Part shown: piece after piece, positions 1 to 5,538 of the stretch | How the letters are laid out: every line of letters starts with the position of its first letter | How positions within the stretch are numbered: the stretch's first letter is position 1 | DNA from: an uncultured Blautia sp. | Lineage (GTDB): Bacteria > Bacillota > Clostridia > Lachnospirales > Lachnospiraceae | Direction of reading: 5' to 3' | Length of the DNA stretch: 5,574 nt | Assembly (NCBI GenBank): GCA_937900135.1 | Contig: CALCDJ010000030.1 | Coordinates: 1 to 5,574, forward strand | Made by a program: the position numbers and the translations under genes | Notes under the pieces: generated by a model | What the model saw: only the letters and a program-made list of their open reading frames with translations | Database searches by the model: none | Told to the model about the DNA's origin: nothing

Positions 1-28
1 ATTGGCGGACAATCAAGCAGATCTATAG

Positions 29-541
29 TTGGTCAATTTAGGAAATCATAAACATGTGATCACAAAAACAACATTAAATAAAAAATCAGTTACTCTTTAT
101 ACAGGAGGTACCTTCCAGCTTCAGGCTATGGTAAATGGCATTGCGCAGAAAGTTACCTGGAAACAGGCAAAGGCGGACTGTGAAAAACTGGGCGGTCATC
201 TGGTAACCATTACCTCGGCTGCGGAGCAGAAAAAGGTAGAGAAACTCATTGCAAAGCAGTTAAGGAATTTTTACTGGATGGGGATGATCAGAGATGGGAA
301 AAACCAATTTTCAAAATGGATTACAGGGGAAACGATGAAATATACACATTTCGATACACAGAATCGTGAACCGAATAATTACGGTGGAAAAGAAAACGTT
401 CTTGTAATCTACCGGATTGCAAATCCAAGAGGTGGAAGCAGTGGGCAGCTGAAATGGAATGACCTTGCAGAGAATGGGGAATGCAACAATGAATCATTTT
501 TCGGCATTCATAACAGTGGTTATATCTGTGAATGGGATTAA
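29..541 (+). CDS. C-type lectin-fold protein with partial Big_2 domain, probable truncated remnant
   Basis: Residues 12-45 resemble the first half of a bacterial Ig-like (Big_2) domain (KSVTLYTGG... then VTWK). Residues 44-170 are a C-type lectin fold: WKQAKADC followed by LGGHLVTITSAAEQ, WMGM at 83-86, EPN at 114-116, WND at 143-145, cysteines 51, 152 and 167, and a terminal YICEWD. EPN plus WND is the usual Ca2+/sugar-binding set, so glycan binding at the cell surface is plausible, though not shown. The only start is TTG at 29, directly behind an in-frame TAG (26-28), with no ribosome site. No signal peptide, membrane anchor or sorting motif is present, although such proteins are normally exported. 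I infer a 3' remnant of a larger surface protein. The alternative is a real gene with a start or frameshift to the left of the window. Confidence 0.7.
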   Translation: MVNLGNHKHVITKTTLNKKSVTLYTGGTFQLQAMVNGIAQKVTWKQAKADCEKLGGHLVTITSAAEQKKVEKLIAKQLRNFYWMGMIRDGKNQFSKWITGETMKYTHFDTQNREPNNYGGKENVLVIYRIANPRGGSSGQLKWNDLAENGECNNESFFGIHNSGYICEWD

Positions 542-563
542 CAGATAGAAGACTGAAAAAAAC

Positions 564-592
564 TTGCTTTTCTAATTGAAATATGCTAATAT
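564..592 (+). promoter_or_regulatory. Sigma-A-type promoter of the hflKC leader
   Basis: TTGCTT (564-569) is followed by a 17-base spacer and TAATAT (587-592). A TGC directly before the -10 (584-586) makes it an extended -10. Transcription should begin near 598-601, exactly at the 5' edge of the riboswitch aptamer, which supports the call. No terminator separates it from the lectin ORF, so some readthrough from the left is possible. Confidence 0.8.
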
Positions 593-600
593 CTTATTCA

Positions 601-727
601 AAGAAAAGGGAGTAGCGGCCATTTATTGAGAAACAAGAATGTGTTTTCAGAAAATGGTACATATGTGCGTCAGAACGATGTGAATGGATTCACATCCGCA
701 GTATGAGATAATCAGCAAGACTTTTGT
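601..727 (+). promoter_or_regulatory. yybP-ykoY-type manganese riboswitch aptamer
   Basis: The leader follows the yybP-ykoY plan in order. AAAAG (604-608) is the 5' strand of P1, followed by the conserved loop GGAGTAGC (609-616). Hairpin P2 is CCATTT (619-624) with AAATGG (652-657). The P3 arm pairs CATA (660-663) with TATG (702-705) and TGCG (666-669) with CGCA (697-700). It encloses the loop bases GTCAGAACG and a perfect 8-bp stem, GATGTGAA (677-684) with TTCACATC (689-696), capped by TGGA. The conserved 3' segment AGCAAGAC (714-721) leads into CTTTT (721-725), which closes P1. Family knowledge: this class binds Mn2+ and usually switches expression on. The match is to the motif from memory; no covariance search was run. 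The optional extra hairpin before AGCAAGAC seen in some members is absent. Confidence 0.85.
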
Positions 728-779
728 TTTCAGGCAAGGAGATCGAAATACTTGTCGGAAGCAAAAGTCTTTTTCTTTT
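718..779 (+). terminator. Riboswitch-controlled intrinsic terminator
   Basis: AGACTTTTG (718-726) pairs perfectly with CAAAAGTCT (762-770). The stem extends through 727-731 with 757-761, and through GGCAAG (733-738) with CTTGTC (751-756), with A732 bulged and a 12-base loop. The U tract TTTTTCTTTT (770-779) follows. The 5' arm contains the CTTTT that closes aptamer P1, so the terminator and the ligand-bound aptamer exclude each other. Predicted logic: without Mn2+ the terminator forms and hflKC is off; with Mn2+ it is blocked. Confidence 0.85.
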
Positions 780-831
780 ACTGTAAATAAAATAAACGCC
801 AGTCTTTTTCTTTTGAAAAAAAGCGCTGACT
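766..831 (+). repeat. Duplicated terminator tail plus second weak hairpin
   Basis: AGTCTTTTTCTTTT occurs exactly at 766-779 (end of the riboswitch terminator) and again at 801-814. The second copy can fold with downstream bases: TTTTTC (805-810) with GAAAAA (815-820), and AGTC (801-804) with GACT (828-831) around an AAGCGCT bulge. The fold is weak and AT-rich. It may be a partial duplication or a backup structure. Positions 780-874 otherwise show nothing recognisable. Confidence 0.4.
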
Positions 832-874
832 TTATTACGGAAGACATTTTCCATGGAAATGCTTCCCCCGAGAC

Positions 875-882
875 AAAGGAGG
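875..882 (+). promoter_or_regulatory. Ribosome binding site that sets the hflK start
   Basis: AAAGGAGG lies six bases before GTG 889. An in-frame ATG exists at 853, but it has only a weak GGAAG upstream and would place this near-perfect site inside the coding region. The GTG start is therefore preferred. Confidence 0.85.
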
Positions 883-888
883 ATTACT

Positions 889-1941
889 GTGAACGATTTT
901 CAGAATTCAAACAATGGCCCTATGAACCACTCATTTAAAAATCCATTAAAAAAACCTAAGAATGCAGGAAAACATGTGAAACGTGCCGTACTGATTGGCG
1001 CAGGAGTGGTAATAATCGCAGCAATGGGAATGGATTGCACGTATCAGATTCAGGAACAGGAACAGGCAGTTTTATCTACGCTGGGAGTACCAAAAGCAGT
1101 ACCGGAAACCGGTCTCCACTTTAAACTTCCGTTTATTCAGAAGGTTTATAAGGTAAACACCACAATTCAGGGATTTCCCATTGGATACAGCACAGAGTCC
1201 AATGATGTTGTGAGTGATGAGGGAATTATGATTACCTCAGATTATAATTTTATCAATGTAGATTTCTTTGTAGAATATCGCATAGACGATCCAGTGAAGT
1301 ATTTATATGCTTCTCAGCAGCCGGAAAGTATCCTGAAGAATATTTCTCAGAGCTGTATCAGAACAGTGATTGCAAGCTACAATGTGGATGATGTTCTTAC
1401 CACAGGAAAAGGAGAAATTCAGAGTAAGATCAAAGAAATGATCATGCAGAAAATGGATGAACAGGATGTGGGAATCCAGCTTGTGAACATTACCATCCAG
1501 GATTCAGAACCGCCTACTCAGGAGGTCATGCGCTCCTTTAAAGCAGTAGAAACTGCGAAACAGGGCAAAGAGACGGCATTGAATAATGCCAATAAATATC
1601 GCAACGAAAAGCTTCCAGAAGCAGAAGCGCAGGCAGACCAGATTATTCAGGATGCAGAGGCAGAAAAACAGGTACGTATCAATGAAGCAGAAGCAGAGGT
1701 AGCGCGATTCAACGCAATGTATGAAGAGTACAGCAAAAATCCTGCTGTGACAAAACAGCGTATGTTCTATGAAGCAATGGAAGATGTACTTCCGGATCTG
1801 AAGATCATTGTAGACAACGGAAGCGGTATGCAGAAGGTATTGCCAGTAGATTCCTTTGTGAATATGACATTGGAGGAACAGGAAAAATCTGCAGAGGAAA
1901 CACCTTCACAGACAACAGAAAGCACAGACGAGGAGGAATAA
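889..1941 (+). CDS. hflK: HflK-like SPFH/prohibitin membrane protein
   Basis: Read from GTG 889 the protein has 350 residues. A short polar, basic N-terminus is followed by one membrane segment (about 32-49, VLIGAGVVIIAAMGM). The SPFH/Band 7 domain (about 51-225) starts YQIQEQEQAVLSTLG and contains GLHFKLPFIQ. An alanine/glutamate-rich coiled coil (about 225-285) comes next, then the LPVDSF motif (318-323) typical of HflK and a strongly acidic tail. In the known family, HflK and HflC form a membrane-anchored cage around FtsH and modulate its degradation of membrane proteins; most of the protein lies outside the cytoplasm in E. coli. It lacks the long glycine-rich N-terminus of E. coli HflK. 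The partner gene hflC starts two bases after its stop. The riboswitch leader upstream predicts manganese-dependent expression. Another SPFH-family role cannot be ruled out because ftsH is not in the window. Confidence 0.88.
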   Translation: MNDFQNSNNGPMNHSFKNPLKKPKNAGKHVKRAVLIGAGVVIIAAMGMDCTYQIQEQEQAVLSTLGVPKAVPETGLHFKLPFIQKVYKVNTTIQGFPIGYSTESNDVVSDEGIMITSDYNFINVDFFVEYRIDDPVKYLYASQQPESILKNISQSCIRTVIASYNVDDVLTTGKGEIQSKIKEMIMQKMDEQDVGIQLVNITIQDSEPPTQEVMRSFKAVETAKQGKETALNNANKYRNEKLPEAEAQADQIIQDAEAEKQVRINEAEAEVARFNAMYEEYSKNPAVTKQRMFYEAMEDVLPDLKIIVDNGSGMQKVLPVDSFVNMTLEEQEKSAEETPSQTTESTDEEE

Positions 1942-1943
1942 CC

Positions 1944-2813
1944 ATGAAGAAAAAAAATGTAATTACAATTATAGCAGGTGTGGCTGTTCTGGCGGCAGCG
2001 GCAATGTCTGTGACAGTAACGGCTCAGAACGAATATAAGCTGGTACGTCAGTTTGGAAAGGTAAAGCGTGTCATCAGTTCTCCAGGTGTGAGTCTGAGAA
2101 TTCCATTTATTGAGACAACAGCCACTCTTCCTAAGCAGACACTGTTGTATGATCTTTCCCCTTCTGATGTGATTACCAAAGACAAAAAAACAATGATTAC
2201 GGACAGTTATGTTTTATGGAAGATTCAAGATCCTTTGAAATTTGCCCAGACATTAAATTCTTCTATTGAAAGTGGGGAGAGCCGTATCAACACTGCCGTA
2301 TATAATGCAACCAAAAATGCAATCAGTAGTCTTGCTCAGGATGAAGTAATCACAAGCCGTGATGGAGAGCTTGCAGATATGGTTATGGCTTCCATTGGAG
2401 ATAATATGGAGCAATATGGAATTGAAATTACCATGTTTGAAACCAAACAACTGGATCTTCCAGATGATAATAAGGAGGCGGTTTATGAGAGAATGATTTC
2501 TGAACGGGATAATATTGCGGCAACTTATACTGCAGAGGGAAGTTCGGAGGCTAAAGTAATCCGCAATAAAACTGATAAGGAAATTGCCATTCAGATTTCA
2601 GAGGCGAAGAAACAGGCAGAAATCTTAAAAGCAGAAGGGGAACAGGAATACATGAAAATTTTGGCCCAGGCCTATAACGAAGAGGGAAGAAGTGAGTTTT
2701 ATTCTTTTGTTCGCAGTCTGGATGCATTAAAGAATTCCATGACAGGAGAAAATAAAACCGTAATCTTATCCGAAAATTCCCCCATTGCAAAGATTTTTGA
2801 AGGAGAATCCTGA
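1944..2813 (+). CDS. hflC: HflC-like SPFH/prohibitin membrane protein
   Basis: A 289-residue protein with an N-terminal membrane anchor (about 5-27, ITIIAGVAVLAAAAMSVTV). The SPFH domain (about 28-190) contains LVRQFGKVKRV, PGVSLRIPFIE and LDLPDDN. The helical stretch ERMISERDNIAATYTAEG with SEAKVIRNKTDKE (about 182-213) is the signature region of HflC, and the end ILSENSPIAKIF matches the family's VLSPDSEFF-type C-terminus. The ATG is preceded by AGGAGGA (1931-1937), which lies inside the last codons of hflK. The two genes are separated by only two bases, so translational coupling and equal amounts of the two subunits are expected. Family knowledge gives it the role of obligate partner of HflK around the FtsH protease. 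Length and layout are normal for the family. Confidence 0.9.
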   Translation: MKKKNVITIIAGVAVLAAAAMSVTVTAQNEYKLVRQFGKVKRVISSPGVSLRIPFIETTATLPKQTLLYDLSPSDVITKDKKTMITDSYVLWKIQDPLKFAQTLNSSIESGESRINTAVYNATKNAISSLAQDEVITSRDGELADMVMASIGDNMEQYGIEITMFETKQLDLPDDNKEAVYERMISERDNIAATYTAEGSSEAKVIRNKTDKEIAIQISEAKKQAEILKAEGEQEYMKILAQAYNEEGRSEFYSFVRSLDALKNSMTGENKTVILSENSPIAKIFEGES

Positions 2814-2831
2814 TAAAAAGGAAAGAAAAAG

Positions 2832-2858
2832 ACGAGGGAGTAAGTCATGCTCCCTCGT
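2832..2858. terminator. Stem-loop after hflC, stronger as a minus-strand terminator
   Basis: ACGAGGGAG (2832-2840) pairs perfectly with CTCCCTCGT (2850-2858) around a 9-base loop. Reading +, the stem is followed by ACATCATATCATTTC, which has no real U tract. Reading -, it is followed by CTTTTTCTTTCC, a good U tract. It probably marks the end of the hflKC transcript, but the sequence favours termination of transcription arriving from the right on the minus strand. Confidence 0.65.
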
Positions 2859-2875
2859 ACATCATATCATTTCAG

Positions 2876-2913
2876 ATATTTCGGGAAATATAACAAGAAG
2901 ATTTGCGTATAAT
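2876..2913 (+). promoter_or_regulatory. Possible rpn promoter with operator-like palindrome
   Basis: The perfect palindrome ATATTTCGGGAAATAT (2876-2891) lies where the -35 box would fall for a consensus TATAAT at 2908-2913. No good TTGACA-like hexamer is present at 16-18 bases, so the promoter would be weak or need an activator binding the palindrome. It would give a leader of about 150 bases before rpn. This is inference from position and symmetry only. Confidence 0.4.
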
Positions 2914-2960
2914 AAAACTCGAAAGAATGCGTTTTTTTACGATGGAATTTTATAGATAAT

Positions 2961-3027
2961 TTTGTCCTGGATTGATACAATAAGGATAACTTCTCAGGAC
3001 AGAGCAATTGTTCATCTGTCCGGAGAA
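2961..3027 (+). other. Structured rpn leader with two competing stems
   Basis: Stem A pairs TTTGTCCTG (2961-2969) with CAGGACAGA (2995-3003): eight Watson-Crick pairs and one G-U pair, with a 25-base loop. Stem B pairs TTCTC-A-GGACAGA (2991-3003) with TCTGTCC-G-GAGAA (3015-3027): twelve pairs with one A-G mismatch and an 11-base loop. Both use 2995-3003, so they exclude each other. Neither is followed by a U tract, and the ribosome site (3056-3062) lies outside both. It matches no riboswitch class I recognise. Confidence 0.5.
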
Positions 3028-3072
3028 CGTGTCTATATACAATTCTATTATGTGTAAAGGAGCGCAAATCTT

Positions 3073-4146
3073 ATGGAACACAAATCTATGAAATTAGAAT
3101 CTCAACACACGTACTCTGCCCAGGATTACAGAAAAACATTAAAAGAAAAACTAAAGTTTCTGGAAAAGGAAATGAAAGGAACTGTAGAATATGGTTTAAC
3201 CAATGACTATATGTTTCGGGCAGTGATGCAGGAAAATCCGGTGGCTTTGTCAGAAATTGTAAAGATTCTTCTGAAACTGCCCAAGGAAGATAAAATTATT
3301 TGTAAGGTGACAAATCCCATAAAACTAGGAAAAACCATAGGCGGCAAGGAGTGCATTCTTGATGTTTTTGTACTGGTAAATGATAAGGTACAGGTAAATC
3401 TGGAAATGCAGATGAGTATTTCTCTGGATTGGGTAAAACGTTCCTTATATTATGCTTGTGATATGTATGTCGGATTAGAAAAGGGAGAAAATTACGGAGA
3501 CTGTAAGCCTACCTACCATTTTGGGTTTGTGAAGAAATCTCCTTTTGAAGATGATACACAGTTTTTTAGCAATTATGTGTTGACAGAAACAAGTAGTGGG
3601 AGAATTTATACTGGTGATTTTCAGATTGGTATGATAAACTTAAATCAGTTGGAAAACGCAACGGAGGAAGACCGGGAGAGCGGCCTTTATGACTGGGTGG
3701 CTTTGTTCATGGCGAAAGAGTGGAAGGAGCTGATGGAGTTGTCAAAGAGATCAGACGCATTAGGAAATGCAGTAGTAACCCTGGCAGAATTGAGCAATGA
3801 TGAAAAAATCCGCCAGCAGTGTGAAGCACGAAGGAAGTACGAAATGGATCAAGATGCATTGAATAAACATTTTTATAAGTTGAAAAAAGAGATTCAGGAA
3901 AAGGAAGGTCAGCTTCAGGAAAAGGAAGGTCAGCTTCAGGAAAAAGAGGATCAGCTTCAGGAAAAAGAGGATCAACTTCAGGAAAAGGAAGGTCAGCTCC
4001 AGGAAAAGGAAGGTCAACTTCAGGAAAAAAATAAGCAGCTTCATCTGATTCGGTTGTTATCTCAAGAAGGCAGATATCAGGAAATAGAGAAGGTTTTGAG
4101 TGATTTAGAATATCAAAAGAAATTATTAAGAGAATATCAGATCTGA
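3073..4146 (+). CDS. Rpn/PDDEXK_2-family nuclease ('transposase family') with C-terminal repeats
   Basis: A 357-residue protein. The family entry motif TNDYMFRAVM is at about 43-52. The PD-(D/E)XK core shows Asp97 in ILDVFVLVND and the Glu111-x-Gln113 pair in VNLEMQM, followed by the conserved RSLYYACDMY helix (123-132). This family includes the recombination-promoting nucleases RpnA-E of E. coli, DNA endonucleases linked to RecA-independent gene transfer, and many proteins annotated as PD-(D/E)XK transposases. Residues 274-322 are seven heptads of the LQEKEGQ type. The C-terminus (about 323-357, LHLIRLLSQEGRYQEIEKVL) is the short helical tail common in these proteins. ATG 3073 has AAAGGAG ten bases upstream. 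No inverted ends or target duplications were seen, so mobility is not shown. yccF follows 39 bases after the stop without a visible terminator. Confidence 0.85.
   Translation: MEHKSMKLESQHTYSAQDYRKTLKEKLKFLEKEMKGTVEYGLTNDYMFRAVMQENPVALSEIVKILLKLPKEDKIICKVTNPIKLGKTIGGKECILDVFVLVNDKVQVNLEMQMSISLDWVKRSLYYACDMYVGLEKGENYGDCKPTYHFGFVKKSPFEDDTQFFSNYVLTETSSGRIYTGDFQIGMINLNQLENATEEDRESGLYDWVALFMAKEWKELMELSKRSDALGNAVVTLAELSNDEKIRQQCEARRKYEMDQDALNKHFYKLKKEIQEKEGQLQEKEGQLQEKEDQLQEKEDQLQEKEGQLQEKEGQLQEKNKQLHLIRLLSQEGRYQEIEKVLSDLEYQKKLLREYQI
3892..4038 (+). repeat. Seven-copy 21-bp in-frame tandem repeat
   Basis: Units start at 3892, 3913, 3934, 3955, 3976, 3997 and 4018, each a version of CTTCAGGAAAAGGAAGGTCAG minus or plus a few changes. 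Units 2 and 5 are identical. Units 3 and 4 encode ED where the others encode EG. Unit 7 has decayed to LQEKNKQ. Each unit encodes one heptad, LQEKEGQ, with leucine (isoleucine in unit 1) as the only large hydrophobic residue. A highly charged extended helix or a weak coiled coil is expected. Because the unit is 21 bp, copy-number change keeps the frame. Confidence 0.95.
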
Positions 4147-4185
4147 TTTATAAATGAATCAGTAAGATAAAAGGAGAAATGGAAA

Positions 4186-4545
4186 ATGGGTTGCCTTGGA
4201 AATTTACTTTGGTTCCTGTTTGGAGGAGCAATCAGTGGATTGAGCTGGTGTCTTGCGGGATGTTTATGGTGTATCACACTCGTTGGCATTCCTGTTGGAT
4301 TGCAGTGTTTTAAATTTGCTTCTTTAAGTTTTTTTCCTTTTGGAAAAGAAGTGCAGTATGGAGGAGGCGCAGGTTCTATGCTTTTGAATATTGTATGGCT
4401 TCTGGTGTCTGGACTGCCGCTGGCAGCAGAGCATGCGATTCTTGGTTGTCTGCTCTGTGTGACGGTCATAGGAATTCCCTTTGGACTGCAGCAGTTTAAA
4501 CTGGCCAAACTGGCGCTGATGCCATTTGGGGCGGAAGTGGTCTAA
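4186..4545 (+). CDS. yccF: YccF domain inner-membrane protein
   Basis: A 119-residue hydrophobic protein made of two related YccF repeats. The first half has GNLLWFLFGG, then GCLWCITLVGIPVGLQCFKFASLSFFPFG ending near residue 53 (KEV follows). The second has LNIVWLLVSGLPLA, then GCLLCVTVIGIPFGLQ and FKLAKLALMPFGAEV to the C-terminus. The GIPxGLQxFK and PFGxEV motifs in both halves are the family signature. Four membrane-embedded stretches are likely (about 5-22, 24-40, 66-82 and 86-100). The function of YccF is not established. ATG 4186 has AAGGAG (4171-4176) nine bases upstream; an ATG at 4179 is out of frame. It sits between rpn and the zinc-ribbon gene with short gaps, so co-transcription is likely. 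Confidence 0.9.
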   Translation: MGCLGNLLWFLFGGAISGLSWCLAGCLWCITLVGIPVGLQCFKFASLSFFPFGKEVQYGGGAGSMLLNIVWLLVSGLPLAAEHAILGCLLCVTVIGIPFGLQQFKLAKLALMPFGAEVV

Positions 4546-4620
4546 GAAAAAGGATAAAATTGGAAAACAGAAAAAGTAGTCGATTGAAAACAAACAGTTT
4601 CAACCTGTGGAGGAGCGGTT

Positions 4621-4830
4621 ATGAAATGTCCATATTGTGGCAAGGAAATGGAAAAAGGTAAAGTATGTAGTAATGATGCTTTGTGGTGGAAGCAAGAAGC
4701 AGGGGATCATGTCTGTTTAAATGATGAAGGATTTTTAACGGGCAGAATCAATGGTTATCGTATTACCGCAGTTCAATGTAAAAACTGCAAAAAAATAATA
4801 ATCGATACAAGTAACAACAGCAATAAATAA
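4621..4830 (+). CDS. Small CPYC zinc-ribbon protein (DUF6487-like)
   Basis: A 69-residue protein beginning MKCPYCGKEMEKG, with a second pair, CKNC, at 53-56. Cys3/Cys6 and Cys53/Cys56 form a likely four-cysteine zinc site with a tryptophan-containing stretch (ALWW, 20-23) between the knuckles. The layout and end (GYRITAVQCKNCKKIIID) match the small PF20097/DUF6487-type proteins common in Clostridia, whose function is unknown; the family name is from memory. GGAGGAG (4609-4615) lies five bases before the ATG. A 6-bp inverted repeat, TTGAAA (4584-4589) with TTTCAA (4598-4603), sits just upstream. There is no membrane segment or signal peptide, so it should be cytoplasmic. A terminator follows directly, making it the last gene of the rpn-yccF group. 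Confidence 0.8.
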   Translation: MKCPYCGKEMEKGKVCSNDALWWKQEAGDHVCLNDEGFLTGRINGYRITAVQCKNCKKIIIDTSNNSNK

Positions 4831-4852
4831 AAAAGAAGAAAATACCAGTTAG

Positions 4853-4880
4853 AAGGAGGGGCAGAGAAACCCCTCCTTTA
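4853..4880 (+). terminator. Intrinsic terminator after the zinc-ribbon gene
   Basis: AAGGAGGGG (4853-4861) pairs perfectly with CCCCTCCTT (4870-4878) around an 8-base loop, and the stem runs into a short TTTATT tract. An A-rich segment precedes it, so it could also act on the minus strand. It separates the rpn-yccF-zinc-ribbon group from the kinase gene. No convincing promoter was found between it and the kinase start. Confidence 0.85.
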
Positions 4881-4953
4881 TTAAAGAAAAAAATCAACAA
4901 AATTAGAAAAAAGTAGACAGATTCCATAAGGTTACAGATATGCGGAGGTACGG

Positions 4954-5538
4954 ATGAAAGTAGAAAATTTATGTATCAACTGTATGAGAGAGAAAAAGGT
5001 CATCCACGGAAGATGTGAATATTGTGGATACAATCCTGGAAATGAAGAAATACCTTCTTATCATCTGGAACCCTTTACCATTCTGGCAGGGAAATATCTG
5101 GTGGGAAAAGCATTGGGCTCTGGATGGTTTGGGATTACTTATATAGGTTTGGATTTGAATCTTCAAATGCGAGTTGCAATTAAAGAATATTTTCCAAACG
5201 GATATGCAATGCGGGATATTACTGGAAATAAGGGCAGTGCGGTTCAATATTCCGGTGGAGAATATCAAGCTGTTTTTGAATCAGGAAGGGAAAAATTTAT
5301 AAACGAAGCAAGGATTCTTGCAAGGTGTACAGAACTTTCTGGAATCGTGAATGTGAAAGATTGTTTTCAGGAAAATTTCACAGCCTATATTGTTATGGAA
5401 TATGTAGAAGGGAAAAACTTGAAAAAGTATCTGAATGAACGGGGAGGCAAGCTTTCTGTATATGAAACACTCCAACTGATGAAACCAGTAATCCGATCAT
5501 TGGAAGGGATTCATTGCATGTGTTATTCGGCAAATTAA
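4954..5538 (+). pseudogene. Serine/threonine protein kinase, broken before the catalytic loop
   Basis: The reading frame has 194 residues. An N-terminal zinc ribbon carries Cys7-x2-Cys10 and Cys21-x2-Cys24 (CINC and CEYCGYNPG). The kinase N-lobe follows: ALGSGWFGITYIG (53-65) is the glycine-rich loop, Lys77 in VAIKEY binds ATP phosphates, Glu118 in FINEAR is the helix-C partner, and VMEYVEG (147-153) is the hinge. Helix E ends at RSLEGIH (181-187). Homologues continue with a GLIHRDISPDNI-like catalytic loop, then DFG; here the frame reads CMCYSAN and stops. HRD, DFG and any C-terminal sensor region are missing, so catalysis is not expected. Full members are Hanks-type kinases, often fused to membrane or binding domains. 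GGAGG (4944-4948) lies five bases before the ATG, so the start is intact. Insertion, rearrangement or an assembly join could explain the break. Confidence 0.85.

Noticed and set aside
103..130. AGGAGG at 103-108 as a ribosome site for ATG 128 in the lectin ORF
   Set aside because: The spacing is 19 bases and the bases encode the conserved YTGGT of the Big_2 strand, so the match is coincidental.
853..888. Upstream in-frame ATG as the hflK start
   Set aside because: It adds 12 residues but has only a weak GGAAG before it, while GTG 889 has AAAGGAGG at six bases.
684..938. An 84-codon + strand open frame starting inside the leader
   Set aside because: It runs through the P3 hairpin, the terminator and the hflK start, lacks a ribosome site and resembles no known protein. 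The regulatory RNA explains this stretch better.
2927..2959. Ten-codon upstream reading frame (MRFFTMEFYR) in the rpn leader
   Set aside because: It has only a weak GAAAG upstream and no regulatory codon pattern such as a run of one amino acid; it is likely chance in AT-rich DNA.
3892..4038. CRISPR-like array
   Set aside because: The units are contiguous 21-mers with no spacers, and they encode in-frame heptads of the nuclease.
3760..4044. Minus-strand leucine/phenylalanine-rich open frame that looks like a membrane protein
   Set aside because: It is the antisense of the 21-bp CTTCAGGAAAAGGAA repeat; its repeated FLKLTFLF pattern only mirrors the coding repeat.
4890..4953. Promoter for the kinase gene (TCAACA or TAGACA as -35)
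   Set aside because: No acceptable -10 hexamer lies at 16-18 bases from either, and the second option would place the -10 against the ribosome site.
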